DNA from: Planctomycetota bacterium
GTDB lineage: Bacteria; Planctomycetota; J058
Assembly (NCBI GenBank): GCA_003695705.1
Contig: RFHU01000054.1
Span: forward strand, 1-33,067
Length of the DNA: 33,067 nt
Direction: 5' to 3'
Positions 23,831 to 31,549 of this stretch are shown piece by piece; positions within the stretch are counted from its first letter, which is position 1, and each line of letters begins with the position of its first letter. Both the position numbers and the translations under genes were made by a program. The notes beneath the pieces were generated by a model. It was not told where the DNA came from. It did no database searches and worked only from the letters and a program-made list of their open reading frames with translations.

Positions 23831-24676
23831 ATGAGCGACGAAGCGCCCCCTTCTTCTGCCGAGTCCTCCACCGCGGACGCCCCCGATCCCGCCCCGGCGG
23901 ACGCCGCCGAGCCCGCCGCCCCGGACCGCAAGGCCCCAGGGTCCGCGTCCCCTCGGAGATCCCTCAAGGCCTACGGACTGATCGGCTACGGGGCCCTCTG
24001 CGTCGCCTTGGCCGGCTACGTCACCGGCCTTGCGCAGCTGAAGGAGCCGCCGCAGCGCAGCTTCTCCGCCCCGCCTCCGTCGCTTTCGGAGGAGGGCCTG
24101 CTCCCTGCGCCCAGCTACCGCGAGCTGCCCAATCTGCGCCGAGGCCCCAACGCCTCCTTCGAGAGCCGCATCGACGAACTGCGGGAAGACGTCCCCGCCC
24201 CCACCGACCCGGTCGTAGTCGATGAGGACCAGCGGCGCGCGGCGGCCGCAGCGCTCGCGGACCGCCGCGCCTACGAGGGCGCGCCGCCGCTCGTTCCGCA
24301 TCCGGTGGACGCCCAGGACGTCGCCGCGTGCCTGGTCTGCCACGAGGCGGGCAAGGACGTCGACGGAGTGCTTGCCCCCGCGGTCCCCCACGGCCACGAG
24401 CTGGGCAACTGCACGCAGTGCCACGCCCCGCCGGCCCCCACCTTCTTCGCGGCGGCCGAGCCACCGCCGGCCAACACCTTCGAGGGTGCGCGCGCTCCCC
24501 TCCACGGCGAACGAGCGCACCCGCTCGCGCCGCCGGTGATTCCCCACGCCACGCTGATGCGCGAGGACTGCCGGGCCTGCCACGGCGTACGCGCCCGACC
24601 CGGCCTCCGCACCACGCATCCCTGGCGGGTCAACTGCACGCAGTGCCACGCCTCCGGCACGGGCTTCGCCAGGTGA
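23831..24676 (+). CDS. Membrane-anchored tetrahaem NapB-like cytochrome
   Basis: A 281-aa protein 3 bp after napA. A Pro/Ala/Glu-rich cytoplasmic tail (about 45 residues) leads into one membrane helix (YGLIGYGALCVALAGYVTGL), and the rest lies in the periplasm. Four haem sites come in two pairs: CLVCH and CTQCH, then CRACH and CTQCH. The second pair, with PPVIPHATLMREDCRACHG and RTTHPWRVNCTQCH, is the canonical diheme NapB core; the first pair (VPHGHELGNCTQCH) resembles it. Classical NapB is soluble with two haems, so this looks like a duplicated or extended, anchored form that could replace both NapB and the haem part of NapC. It should donate electrons directly to NapA. The stop overlaps the next gene as GTGA. 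Confidence 0.88.
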   Translation: MSDEAPPSSAESSTADAPDPAPADAAEPAAPDRKAPGSASPRRSLKAYGLIGYGALCVALAGYVTGLAQLKEPPQRSFSAPPPSLSEEGLLPAPSYRELPNLRRGPNASFESRIDELREDVPAPTDPVVVDEDQRRAAAAALADRRAYEGAPPLVPHPVDAQDVAACLVCHEAGKDVDGVLAPAVPHGHELGNCTQCHAPPAPTFFAAAEPPPANTFEGARAPLHGERAHPLAPPVIPHATLMREDCRACHGVRARPGLRTTHPWRVNCTQCHASGTGFAR

Positions 24677-25311
24677 CCGCCTTTCGTCGCCGCGAACTGC
24701 TGGGAGGAGCCTTCCTCCGCCGCCTGGCGGCGCAGCGAGTCGCTTCGCGCCCGGCGACCGGCAACGCCACGCGACCGGCGCCGGTGGCCCGCGTCGGGGC
24801 CCCGGCCCGCAGAGCCCGCGTCCTGCCCCTCCTCCGACCGCCCGGCGCCATCGCGGAAGAGCGCTTCCTCGAGCGCTGCACCCGCTGCGGCGACTGCCTG
24901 AGCGCGTGCCCGACCGGTGCCCTGCGGCCCTTGCCCCCCGCGCGCGGGCCACGGGCCGGCACCCCCGTCCTCGACTTCGAGCACGGCCCCTGCGTCCTGT
25001 GCGCGGACCGCCCCTGCGCGGCGGCCTGCACGCCCCGCGCCCTCGACCCCCTCCTCCCCGCGGACATGGGCCGGGCGCGCATCGACCCCCTCTCCTGCCT
25101 GGCCGCGGCCGGCAGTCCCTGCTCGATTTGCGCGGAGCGTTGCCCCATCGAGGGAGCTCTAACCCTAGACAGAACAGGGCCTCCCCAGGTCTCCCCCGCT
25201 CTGTGCACGGGTTGCGGCGTTTGCCAGCATGTCTGTCCCGCGCCGCAGAATGCGGTCATGATCTTGCCGGTCGCACAACGGCCCGAACCCAGGGAGGAAC
25301 GGATCGCGTGA
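24673..25311 (+). CDS. napF: NapF-like polyferredoxin
   Basis: A 212-aa protein starting at a GTG overlapping the preceding stop. A basic opening (FRRRELLGGAFLRRLA) and a linker end in RPPGAIAEERFLERCTRCGD, typical of NapF. Four cysteine groups are visible: CTRCGDCLSACP, CVLCADRPCAAAC, CSICAERCP with a Cys nine residues earlier, and CTGCGVCQHVCP. NapF is a cytoplasmic ferredoxin linked to NapA maturation or cluster loading; the related NapG is exported. The RRRELLGG sequence could be a Tat signal, though no clear hydrophobic core or cleavage site follows, so a cytoplasmic NapF is preferred. No membrane ferredoxin NapH is encoded. The stop overlaps the next start as GTGA. Confidence 0.82.
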   Translation: MTAFRRRELLGGAFLRRLAAQRVASRPATGNATRPAPVARVGAPARRARVLPLLRPPGAIAEERFLERCTRCGDCLSACPTGALRPLPPARGPRAGTPVLDFEHGPCVLCADRPCAAACTPRALDPLLPADMGRARIDPLSCLAAAGSPCSICAERCPIEGALTLDRTGPPQVSPALCTGCGVCQHVCPAPQNAVMILPVAQRPEPREERIA

Positions 25312-25628
25312 CGGTCGAGTTGCCTGAATTGCAGCAAGAGATCATCGATGCCTCCACGCTCGAGCGCCTGCTCGACGACCTGGCCGCTTGCGCCGAGGAC
25401 CTCGAGGTCCTCCCCAAGCGGGGTCGTCACCGGCCCTGCGAGCCCGGAGGGAGCGAGTGGACCCTCGCCGCGACGCGGGAGGCCCTGCTCTGCGGCGAAC
25501 TGCACGGAGTGCAGTTCCGCTACCGCCATCAGGGACAAGCCTGGTGCGACACGGTCCTCCCGGCGCCCGGTGGCTGGCGGCTGACGCGCATGGCGCTCGG
25601 CGCCAGCAGTCCGCCCGGAACGCCCTGA
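25308..25628 (+). CDS. Uncharacterised 106-aa protein ending the nap operon
   Basis: Not recognised. It starts at GTG 25308 inside the napF stop (GTGA), so it is coupled to napF. There is no signal peptide or membrane helix, so it is probably cytoplasmic. The first half is acidic and helical (LERLLDDLAACAEDLEVLPK); the second has short strands (HGVQFRYRHQGQAWCDTVLP, then GWRLTRM) that could form a small beta sheet. Three or four Cys residues do not make a standard cluster motif. Position suggests an assembly or regulatory role for the reductase, but that is inference. It converges with the gene at 25882. Confidence 0.72.
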   Translation: MTVELPELQQEIIDASTLERLLDDLAACAEDLEVLPKRGRHRPCEPGGSEWTLAATREALLCGELHGVQFRYRHQGQAWCDTVLPAPGGWRLTRMALGASSPPGTP

Positions 25629-25881
25629 CCGCTTCCGTCCGCCGCCCAGCGGCCGAAGGCGGTCGGGCCGCCTCGTCAGCCCCTCCACGGCCTTTGCGAG
25701 CGGGTCCGAACCTTGGCCTCGAAGCGGCGGCCTCTCCGGGCTAGGAACGAGTGTGCCTCCTCGACGCCCCCCGGAGGGCCCTGGCGCCTTTGGCCTCGCC
25801 GGGGCGCGCGGCGGGCGCGACGGACACGAACCTGCAGTGCGCGACGGTGGCTCCGCTCCGAGTTCCCGGCGCCGTGCGAAG

Positions 25882-27375
25882 TCAAGAACGCGCGCCGGTG
25901 CGCGGACGGGAGCCGGTGCGCGGGCGCGCTCGGATCTTCTTCTTGCCCTTCTTCCTGCCCTTTCCGCCGCCGAGGAGCGCGGGCAGGTTCCCCTTGTGCA
26001 GGGTCAGGATCAGCACGTAGGTCGCCGTGGTCCAGCGCGGACCGACGGTGCGGTCGGTGTTGTTCCTCAGGCTGCGCGACTCGTGGGTCGGCGTCGGCGC
26101 AAAGGAACCATCCGGCTTGCGCACTCCCATGACGTGGGTCCGGTAGGTCTTCCAGTAGGTCTTCCAGGCGCTCTTGCCCAGCACGTGGGCCGCCATGGCC
26201 CCCGCGAGGAGGTGCATGGCCGGCGATACGTGTCCTGCGGGGAGCTTGCGCAAGTTGCCCTGGTAGAAGCCAACCATCTTTCGGAAGAAGGGATGCCGCT
26301 CGGCCCCCAGAGCCTGGAACGCGACGATGGCGCCCGCGGTGCGACCTGCGTCGCCGAAGCCCTTCTGGCCCGGCCGCGTGGAGTAGCCGACGCCCCCCGT
26401 GCCACCGCTCGTCTCCTCGATCCAGGACAAGGCCTTGGAGAGCTTGGCGGCATCGAGTTCGACCCCCAGCCCGCGGGCCGCGGCCATGCCGAGCAGGGCG
26501 TAGTTGGAGACGATCTCGAGTTCCACGTAGCCGAGTGCGTTGGGGCCGCCCGGCCCGTGGGCCCAGCCACCCGAGGCTTCCTGGGTGCGCTCGAGGGCCG
26601 TTACGAGTTCGTGGCACTTCTGCAAGAACTCCGGGCGGCCCGTGCGGTGGGCCATCTCCGCCAGGAACATCAGCCCGTAGGCGAGTTCCCAGTTGACCTG
26701 GTTCCAGTTTCCCCCGCCGGCGCCCGCCAGAGGCGACGCTTCCTCCTTGCCCACGTGGGAGAGAACGTAGCGCGCGGCGCGATCGAGCGGTCCGCCGCGC
26801 CCCGGCTTGACCCCCGCCGACAGGAAGGCCAGGCCGCCCAGGGAGGTGACGACGACCTTGCCCGTCTTGCCGCCTAGGTCGGTGGGGAACTCCCCGCTCG
26901 GCCCCTGCGTCCGGGCCAGGAAGGCCAGGCCCTGCTCCACCACCCGCGCGCACTTCTTGCACTTGGAGGGGCAGGAGCGCGAATGCTTGCCCAGGTAGGG
27001 GACCCGCACGCTCACCTGCACCTCTTCGGCGCCGCGGCGGACGGCGAGCACCACGACCGGCTTCTTCTTGGTCGCTTCGGCCCGCTCCACCGCGGCGATC
27101 ACCTGTTCGACCGGACCGGCCAGGGGGTCCGCAGTCTTCTGGAGGCGGGCGCCGGCGACGCCGACGATGACGTCTCCCACCCGCAAGCCCGCCTGGGCCG
27201 CAGGCCCACCCGGGAGGACGAGGCGCACGGGGAGAGTCTCCTCCTGCACGTCGACGCCCGCCCCCAGGACGCCGAGGTTGACGACGTCGGGCTCTTGCTT
27301 GCCGAAGCCGAAGCCTTGAGCGGCGGTCGGCGCCGCGCAAGCGAGCGCAAGGAGCACCACTGCGATGCGCACCAT
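25882..27375 (-). CDS. Exported PDZ plus alpha/alpha-toroid protein (DUF6288-like)
   Basis: About 497 aa with a signal peptide (RIAVVLLALACAAPTAAQ). A PDZ domain covers about residues 35-125 (VRLVLPGGPAAQAGLRVGD, VIVGVAGARL). A short cysteine cluster, CPSKCKKC, is followed by a helical repeat region (about 140-465) with Gly/Trp motifs such as TQGPSGEFPTDLGGK, ASGGWAHGPGGPNALGY and GYSTRPGQKG, the pattern of prenyltransferase/squalene-cyclase-like toroids. This matches DUF6288-type proteins seen often in Planctomycetota; catalytic residues of cyclases are not evident and the function is unknown. The tail is basic (GRKKGKKKIRARPRTG). ATG 27375 follows GGGAAGG; a GTG at 27399 would add eight residues. 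Confidence 0.8.
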   Translation of the reverse strand: MVRIAVVLLALACAAPTAAQGFGFGKQEPDVVNLGVLGAGVDVQEETLPVRLVLPGGPAAQAGLRVGDVIVGVAGARLQKTADPLAGPVEQVIAAVERAEATKKKPVVVLAVRRGAEEVQVSVRVPYLGKHSRSCPSKCKKCARVVEQGLAFLARTQGPSGEFPTDLGGKTGKVVVTSLGGLAFLSAGVKPGRGGPLDRAARYVLSHVGKEEASPLAGAGGGNWNQVNWELAYGLMFLAEMAHRTGRPEFLQKCHELVTALERTQEASGGWAHGPGGPNALGYVELEIVSNYALLGMAAARGLGVELDAAKLSKALSWIEETSGGTGGVGYSTRPGQKGFGDAGRTAGAIVAFQALGAERHPFFRKMVGFYQGNLRKLPAGHVSPAMHLLAGAMAAHVLGKSAWKTYWKTYRTHVMGVRKPDGSFAPTPTHESRSLRNNTDRTVGPRWTTATYVLILTLHKGNLPALLGGGKGRKKGKKKIRARPRTGSRPRTGARS

Positions 27376-27562
27376 TGCCTGCCTTCCCTTCTTCCCCACG
27401 GCCAGGCTTCGTCGTCGCAGGCGACGCGAGGCCGCCCGCCGAGGGACGGATCCTTCCTCGGTGGGGAGCCTAAGGACCGCCGCGCGCCGAAGGGTCTCGG
27501 TTCTGTAACGAACGACTCCGCCAATGGATACGCGCCGGAGCGCCGCGCGTTAGACTGCCCCC

Positions 27563-29329
27563 GTGCTGAGGGCCACGGACGTCGTTGCGGGGAAGATCGT
27601 GGTGCAGATGGGCCTCTGCCCGCCGGACACCGTGCGCGAGGTCCTCCGCCTCCTCGACCAAGACGCCGATCCGCGCTGGGACCTGGTCAACGGGTTGGTG
27701 CACCGCGGCGCCCTGGATCCGAGCGCCGTGGCCTTCGTCCGCCATCGCACCGCCCTCTACGAACACGTGCGGCGCGAGGCGATCTACGTGCGTCTCCTCG
27801 AACGCGACACGACCATCAAAAAGGAGAAGGTCGCCAAGCTGCTCGCCCAGCTCGAGCGCGCCTCCTTCCGCCGGCGCCTCGGCGACGTCCTCGTGCGGAG
27901 AGGAAACCTCCGCCCCGAGGACGATCGGGACCTCGTCGACGAGCAGCAGCGCGTCCTCGCCCGAGACGACGAACGGGTCCTCTCCCGTTACCGACGCGAG
28001 GACTTCGCGGGGGTCGAGAAGCCGCTCGTTCCCGGCAGCCGCTCCCTCGACCCGGAGGAATTCAAGATCTCGACTCTCTTTCGCTCCAAGGCCACACGCG
28101 CGCTGGTGGACAAAGCCGAGCTCGAGCTGCTGCGCGAGGTCGCCCGCCGTCGTGGGGCGGCGCACCCGCCGTCCGCGAAGGACGCCGACCGGCCAACGGG
28201 CCAGGCCCCCGCCGTCGATCCGTACGCCGAGACGGCCAAGGTCGATCCGCAGGCGGTGGCCGCGGCCAAGGCCGACGCAGAGGCCGGGGTGAGCTCGGCC
28301 GCTCCCGCCGCCGGGCTCCCCTCGGCGCAGCCCGTCCTCGCCAGCCCCGACGACGTGCGCAAGCTGCAGCGCATCGGAGACTACGGCGTCGTCGAGGTCC
28401 TGGGGGTGGGCGGCATGGGGGCGGTCTTCCTCGGCCAAAAGGACGGGGCGGGCGAACTCGTCGCCATCAAGGTCCTCCTCAACCAAGCTGCCAGCGAGGA
28501 GGAGAAGGGGCGTTTCCAGAGGGAAATCGACCTCACCCGGCGCGTCCAGCACCCCAACGTGATCCACATCATCGAGACCGGGACGACCCCCAGCGGGCTC
28601 AGCTACGTGGTGGTTCCCGCGCTGGCGGGCCGAGAGCTGCGCGATCTGCTCGAGCAGGCGGGCGGACAACCGCTCAATCCCGAGCTCACCGCGCCGATCT
28701 TCACGCAGATCCTCGAGGGCATGCAGGCCGTCCACGAAGCCGGCATCGTCCATCGCGACCTCAAGCCGGAGAACGTGTTCGTCGTGGCCGGCGGGCAGCA
28801 CGAGGTGAAGATCATGGACTTCGGCCTGGCCAAGCCCACGACCGAGCGCCAGGACGAACTCAACGTCTTCCTCACCAGCACGGGAGAGGTCAGTGGCTCG
28901 CCGGCCTACATGGCACCCGAGAGCGTGACCAACGACCCCATCGACGGGCGCACGGACATCTACTCGCTGGGCGTGATGCTCTTCGAGCTGCTCACGGGGA
29001 AGCTGCCGCTCGAGTCCGAGACCAGCCAGGGCTACCTCAGCCAGCACCTGATCTGTCCGCCGCTGACCCTCGTGGAGGCGCGCCCCGAGCTGGAGTGGCC
29101 GGCGGAACTCGAGGAGCTCGTGGCGAGCATGCTGGCCAAGACGCGCGAGGAGCGGCCTCCGAGCTGCCGCGCGATCCTGGAGCGCTTCGGCGCCGGCCTG
29201 GCCATCAAGATCCGAGAGCTCCGGCCCGCAGCCGACGCAGAGGACACGGGCCTCGACCTCCAGAGCACCCCCCAGCTCGACGGCTGGGGCTTCAAGGGCT
29301 TGCTCGGGCGGCTCGTTGGCCGCCGCTGA
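27563..29329 (+). CDS. Soluble Ser/Thr kinase with N-terminal helical domain
   Basis: A 588-aa protein without a membrane helix, starting at GTG 27563. Residues 1-160 hold helical repeats, of which RRLGDVLVRRGNLRPEDDRDLV resembles the LGdiLvrrGlLt pattern of MshEN/PilB-type N-terminal domains that bind nucleotides such as c-di-GMP; this likeness is weak. A Pro/Ala linker follows to about 265. The kinase domain (about 272-545) is complete and canonical: GVGGMGAVF, VAIK (K303), HRDLKPEN (D399), DFGLAKP and GSPAYMAPES. All catalytic residues are kept, unlike the tandem kinase at 5911. It precedes a secreted HEAT/TPR protein on the same strand after 169 bp. The substrate is unknown. Confidence 0.88.
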   Translation: MLRATDVVAGKIVVQMGLCPPDTVREVLRLLDQDADPRWDLVNGLVHRGALDPSAVAFVRHRTALYEHVRREAIYVRLLERDTTIKKEKVAKLLAQLERASFRRRLGDVLVRRGNLRPEDDRDLVDEQQRVLARDDERVLSRYRREDFAGVEKPLVPGSRSLDPEEFKISTLFRSKATRALVDKAELELLREVARRRGAAHPPSAKDADRPTGQAPAVDPYAETAKVDPQAVAAAKADAEAGVSSAAPAAGLPSAQPVLASPDDVRKLQRIGDYGVVEVLGVGGMGAVFLGQKDGAGELVAIKVLLNQAASEEEKGRFQREIDLTRRVQHPNVIHIIETGTTPSGLSYVVVPALAGRELRDLLEQAGGQPLNPELTAPIFTQILEGMQAVHEAGIVHRDLKPENVFVVAGGQHEVKIMDFGLAKPTTERQDELNVFLTSTGEVSGSPAYMAPESVTNDPIDGRTDIYSLGVMLFELLTGKLPLESETSQGYLSQHLICPPLTLVEARPELEWPAELEELVASMLAKTREERPPSCRAILERFGAGLAIKIRELRPAADAEDTGLDLQSTPQLDGWGFKGLLGRLVGRR

Positions 29330-29400
29330 TCCGCCGCAACCTGCGCGTAGCCTCCGAAGGCCTTTCTCCGAGCGGGCTCCAGCGCGCGCGAGGTATAGTG

Positions 29401-29415
29401 GCGGGCGCGGCCCGC
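29401..29415. terminator. Hairpin downstream of the soluble kinase gene
   Basis: GCGGGC (29401-29406) pairs with GCCCGC (29410-29415) around GCG, with further overlapping pairings in the next dozen bases. It lies about 70 bp past the kinase stop. A TATAGT (29394-29399) directly before it could be a -10 box for the next gene, with no clear -35. Both readings are tentative. Confidence 0.3.
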
Positions 29416-29498
29416 GGCCCCCGCGGGAGCGTCGACCGAGGCGCGTGACAACCGGATGACCCCCGCCGGCGACCATGCTCGCTTCGCCGGAGAACCCT

Positions 29499-31511
29499 AT
29501 GAGACCTCCGCTCCTCCTGGTGCCCATCCTCCTCCTCGCCGCCGGCGCAGCGCGCGGGGACACCGTCTACCTCAAGGACGGCCGCGTCCTCAGCGGTCGG
29601 GTCGTCGACCAAGGCGACCGGCTCTTCGTCGAGCACCCGAAATACGGAGGAATCTCCGTCGACCGCGAGGACGTGATCCGCGTCGACCGCGACGCCGCAG
29701 ACGAACCCGCCAAGCGCGAGGCGGACGAAGTGCTCCTCAAGGACGGGCGCGTGGTCCGTGGCGACGTGCGCCTCTCACCCGACGGGACCCAGGTCATCGT
29801 CGCCTTCGGCGACCGCGGAGAGGTCCGCCACCCGCGCACCGCCGTGGACACCATCACCTGGCGAGACGGTCGCCGCGAGAAGGCCTCCCAAGGGCTCCCG
29901 GAGGGAGGCGGCACCGAGCTCGAGCGCAGAGTTCGCCGCCTCGTCGAGGACCTTGCCAAGGTCGACGAAACGGGGGCGCCCGACCTGCGGACGCGCGGCG
30001 CGGCGCGGAAGGCCCTCATCGGCCTGGGCGTCTTCGCCCGCTCCTACTTGGAGACCCTCGAAGGCGAAGCCGCCGAGCGGGTCAAGCCCGTCCTCGATGT
30101 TCTCGACCGTCTCGAGGCCCTGCGCCGTGTCCTGCCGGGCAAAGTGGAGAAGAAGCACGAGCGCATCGGCGAGCGGCTGATCAGCGAGGACCCGAGCGAG
30201 CGCATGTCCGCGCTCCGCCTGTGCGTCATGGAGGCCCCGCACCGCGTCGGCCCCCTCCTCCTCCACGTGGTGAAGACGGATGCCGACCCGCAGATCCGCG
30301 CCTTCTGCGTCAGCCAGATGTCGGCCCTGCGCAAGTTCGAGGAGCTTGCCGAGGTGTTGCGTCTCCCCGAGGGACCGTTGCGCCTGGCCGCAGCCTTCGC
30401 GCTGGGGGACGCAGGGATCTACGCAGGGGTTCCCATTCTCATCGAGGCCCTGCGCCTCAGCGATCCGGAGATCCGCCGGGCGGCGGTCCACAAGCTGCGC
30501 GAATACACCGGCCAGACCTTCGGCTACCTCCCCGGGGGCTCCAAGCAGCAGCGCGAGGCGGCCATCGCCAAGTGGAGTGCGTGGTGGAACGAGAACGGGC
30601 GCGACCTGGTGCGCAAGGGCATCCGCGAGGTGGCGCCCAACCTCGAAGGCGCGCGGCTCACCGAGGAAGAGCGCCAGGCGGCGCGTCGGCTGTGGGCCCA
30701 AGCGGCCGAGATCATCGCCCGCGACCCGGCAAGAGCCGAGGAGCCTGCGGCGAGCCCGAAGGAACTAGCCCAGCGGCGGCTCCAGCTCGAGCGTGCCTTG
30801 GACCTCCTGCGCCGGGCGCTGGACATCGACCCTTCGCTCTCGAGCGCCCGCATGACCCGGGCGGTGCTCCTCTACGAGGAACTCGAGCGCATGGAGGAGG
30901 CCCGGGCCGAGTTGCATCGGATCATCGACCGAGCGGACTTCGATGCCGGAGACCCCGACGAAGCGCGGAAGTTCGCCTACTACCACCTGGGCCAAATCGC
31001 GCTTCGCGAGCAGTCCTACCGCAAGGCCATCCTCGCCTTCAGCCAGGCGCTCAGCTACGACGAGGACTACTTGGACGCCTTGGTGGGCCAGGCCGACGCC
31101 TACCTTGGCAACGCTCTCGACGATCGTCCCGGCGAGCGCCTCCCCACCGCCAAGCGGTTGGAGGCCCTTAGCTCGGCTCGGGTCGCCTTCGACCGCGCCC
31201 TCGAGACCCTGGAGCGACGAAGCAAGGAGCTGCTCGAGACCGTGCGGGAGCTCGACGCCAAGGGCACCAAGACCCTCGAGGAGGGACAAGTCATCCAAGC
31301 CGTGCGCCGGAGTCGACGCGTTCTCGAGCTGCAAAAGGCCGCGGTCCACTTCAAGCTTGGACGACTCGAAGCGGCTCGCCAGAAGGACGAACTCGCCCTG
31401 GAGCACTACCGAGCGGCGGCGCTCCTCGACCCAGGCAACGCCGAGTACGAGCAGGCCCGCGCCTTCTGGGAGCGCCTCGCTCGACAGAAGCAGGGCGCGG
31501 GGGGCTCCTAG
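29499..31511 (+). CDS. Secreted HEAT- and TPR-repeat protein
   Basis: A 670-aa exported protein; the signal peptide is PPLLLVPILLLAAGAARG. Directly after it, two similar beta units occur, TVYLKDGRVLSGRVV and EVLLKDGRVVRGDV, a motif common at the start of planctomycete surface or periplasmic proteins. Residues about 235-345 form HEAT-like repeats (for example PQIRAFCVSQMSALRKFEEL, then LRLAAAFALGDAGIYAGVPI). Residues about 420-660 form TPR-like repeats (ALDLLRRALDIDPSLSSARM; YRKAILAFSQALSYDEDYLD; ALEHYRAAALLDPGNAEYE). It is likely a scaffold for protein contacts outside the cytoplasm. ATG 29499 has GGAG 6 bases upstream; an ATG at 29475 would add eight residues. It is followed after 38 bp by a lipoprotein gene, probably the same transcript. 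Confidence 0.85.
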   Translation: MRPPLLLVPILLLAAGAARGDTVYLKDGRVLSGRVVDQGDRLFVEHPKYGGISVDREDVIRVDRDAADEPAKREADEVLLKDGRVVRGDVRLSPDGTQVIVAFGDRGEVRHPRTAVDTITWRDGRREKASQGLPEGGGTELERRVRRLVEDLAKVDETGAPDLRTRGAARKALIGLGVFARSYLETLEGEAAERVKPVLDVLDRLEALRRVLPGKVEKKHERIGERLISEDPSERMSALRLCVMEAPHRVGPLLLHVVKTDADPQIRAFCVSQMSALRKFEELAEVLRLPEGPLRLAAAFALGDAGIYAGVPILIEALRLSDPEIRRAAVHKLREYTGQTFGYLPGGSKQQREAAIAKWSAWWNENGRDLVRKGIREVAPNLEGARLTEEERQAARRLWAQAAEIIARDPARAEEPAASPKELAQRRLQLERALDLLRRALDIDPSLSSARMTRAVLLYEELERMEEARAELHRIIDRADFDAGDPDEARKFAYYHLGQIALREQSYRKAILAFSQALSYDEDYLDALVGQADAYLGNALDDRPGERLPTAKRLEALSSARVAFDRALETLERRSKELLETVRELDAKGTKTLEEGQVIQAVRRSRRVLELQKAAVHFKLGRLEAARQKDELALEHYRAAALLDPGNAEYEQARAFWERLARQKQGAGGS

Positions 31512-31549
31512 GACGCCGCCCCTCCCTCGCCAGGGCAGGAAGGAAGCGC

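Noticed and set aside
21377-24952. A 1191-residue leftward open frame antisense to napA
   Set aside because: It mirrors napA and the NapB-like gene, has no recognisable domain, and the sense strand has complete catalytic motifs.
27400-27562. Short hairpin (CGTCGC/GCGACG) between the toroid and kinase genes as an operator
   Set aside because: A 6-bp GC stem is expected often in this composition and nothing else supports it.
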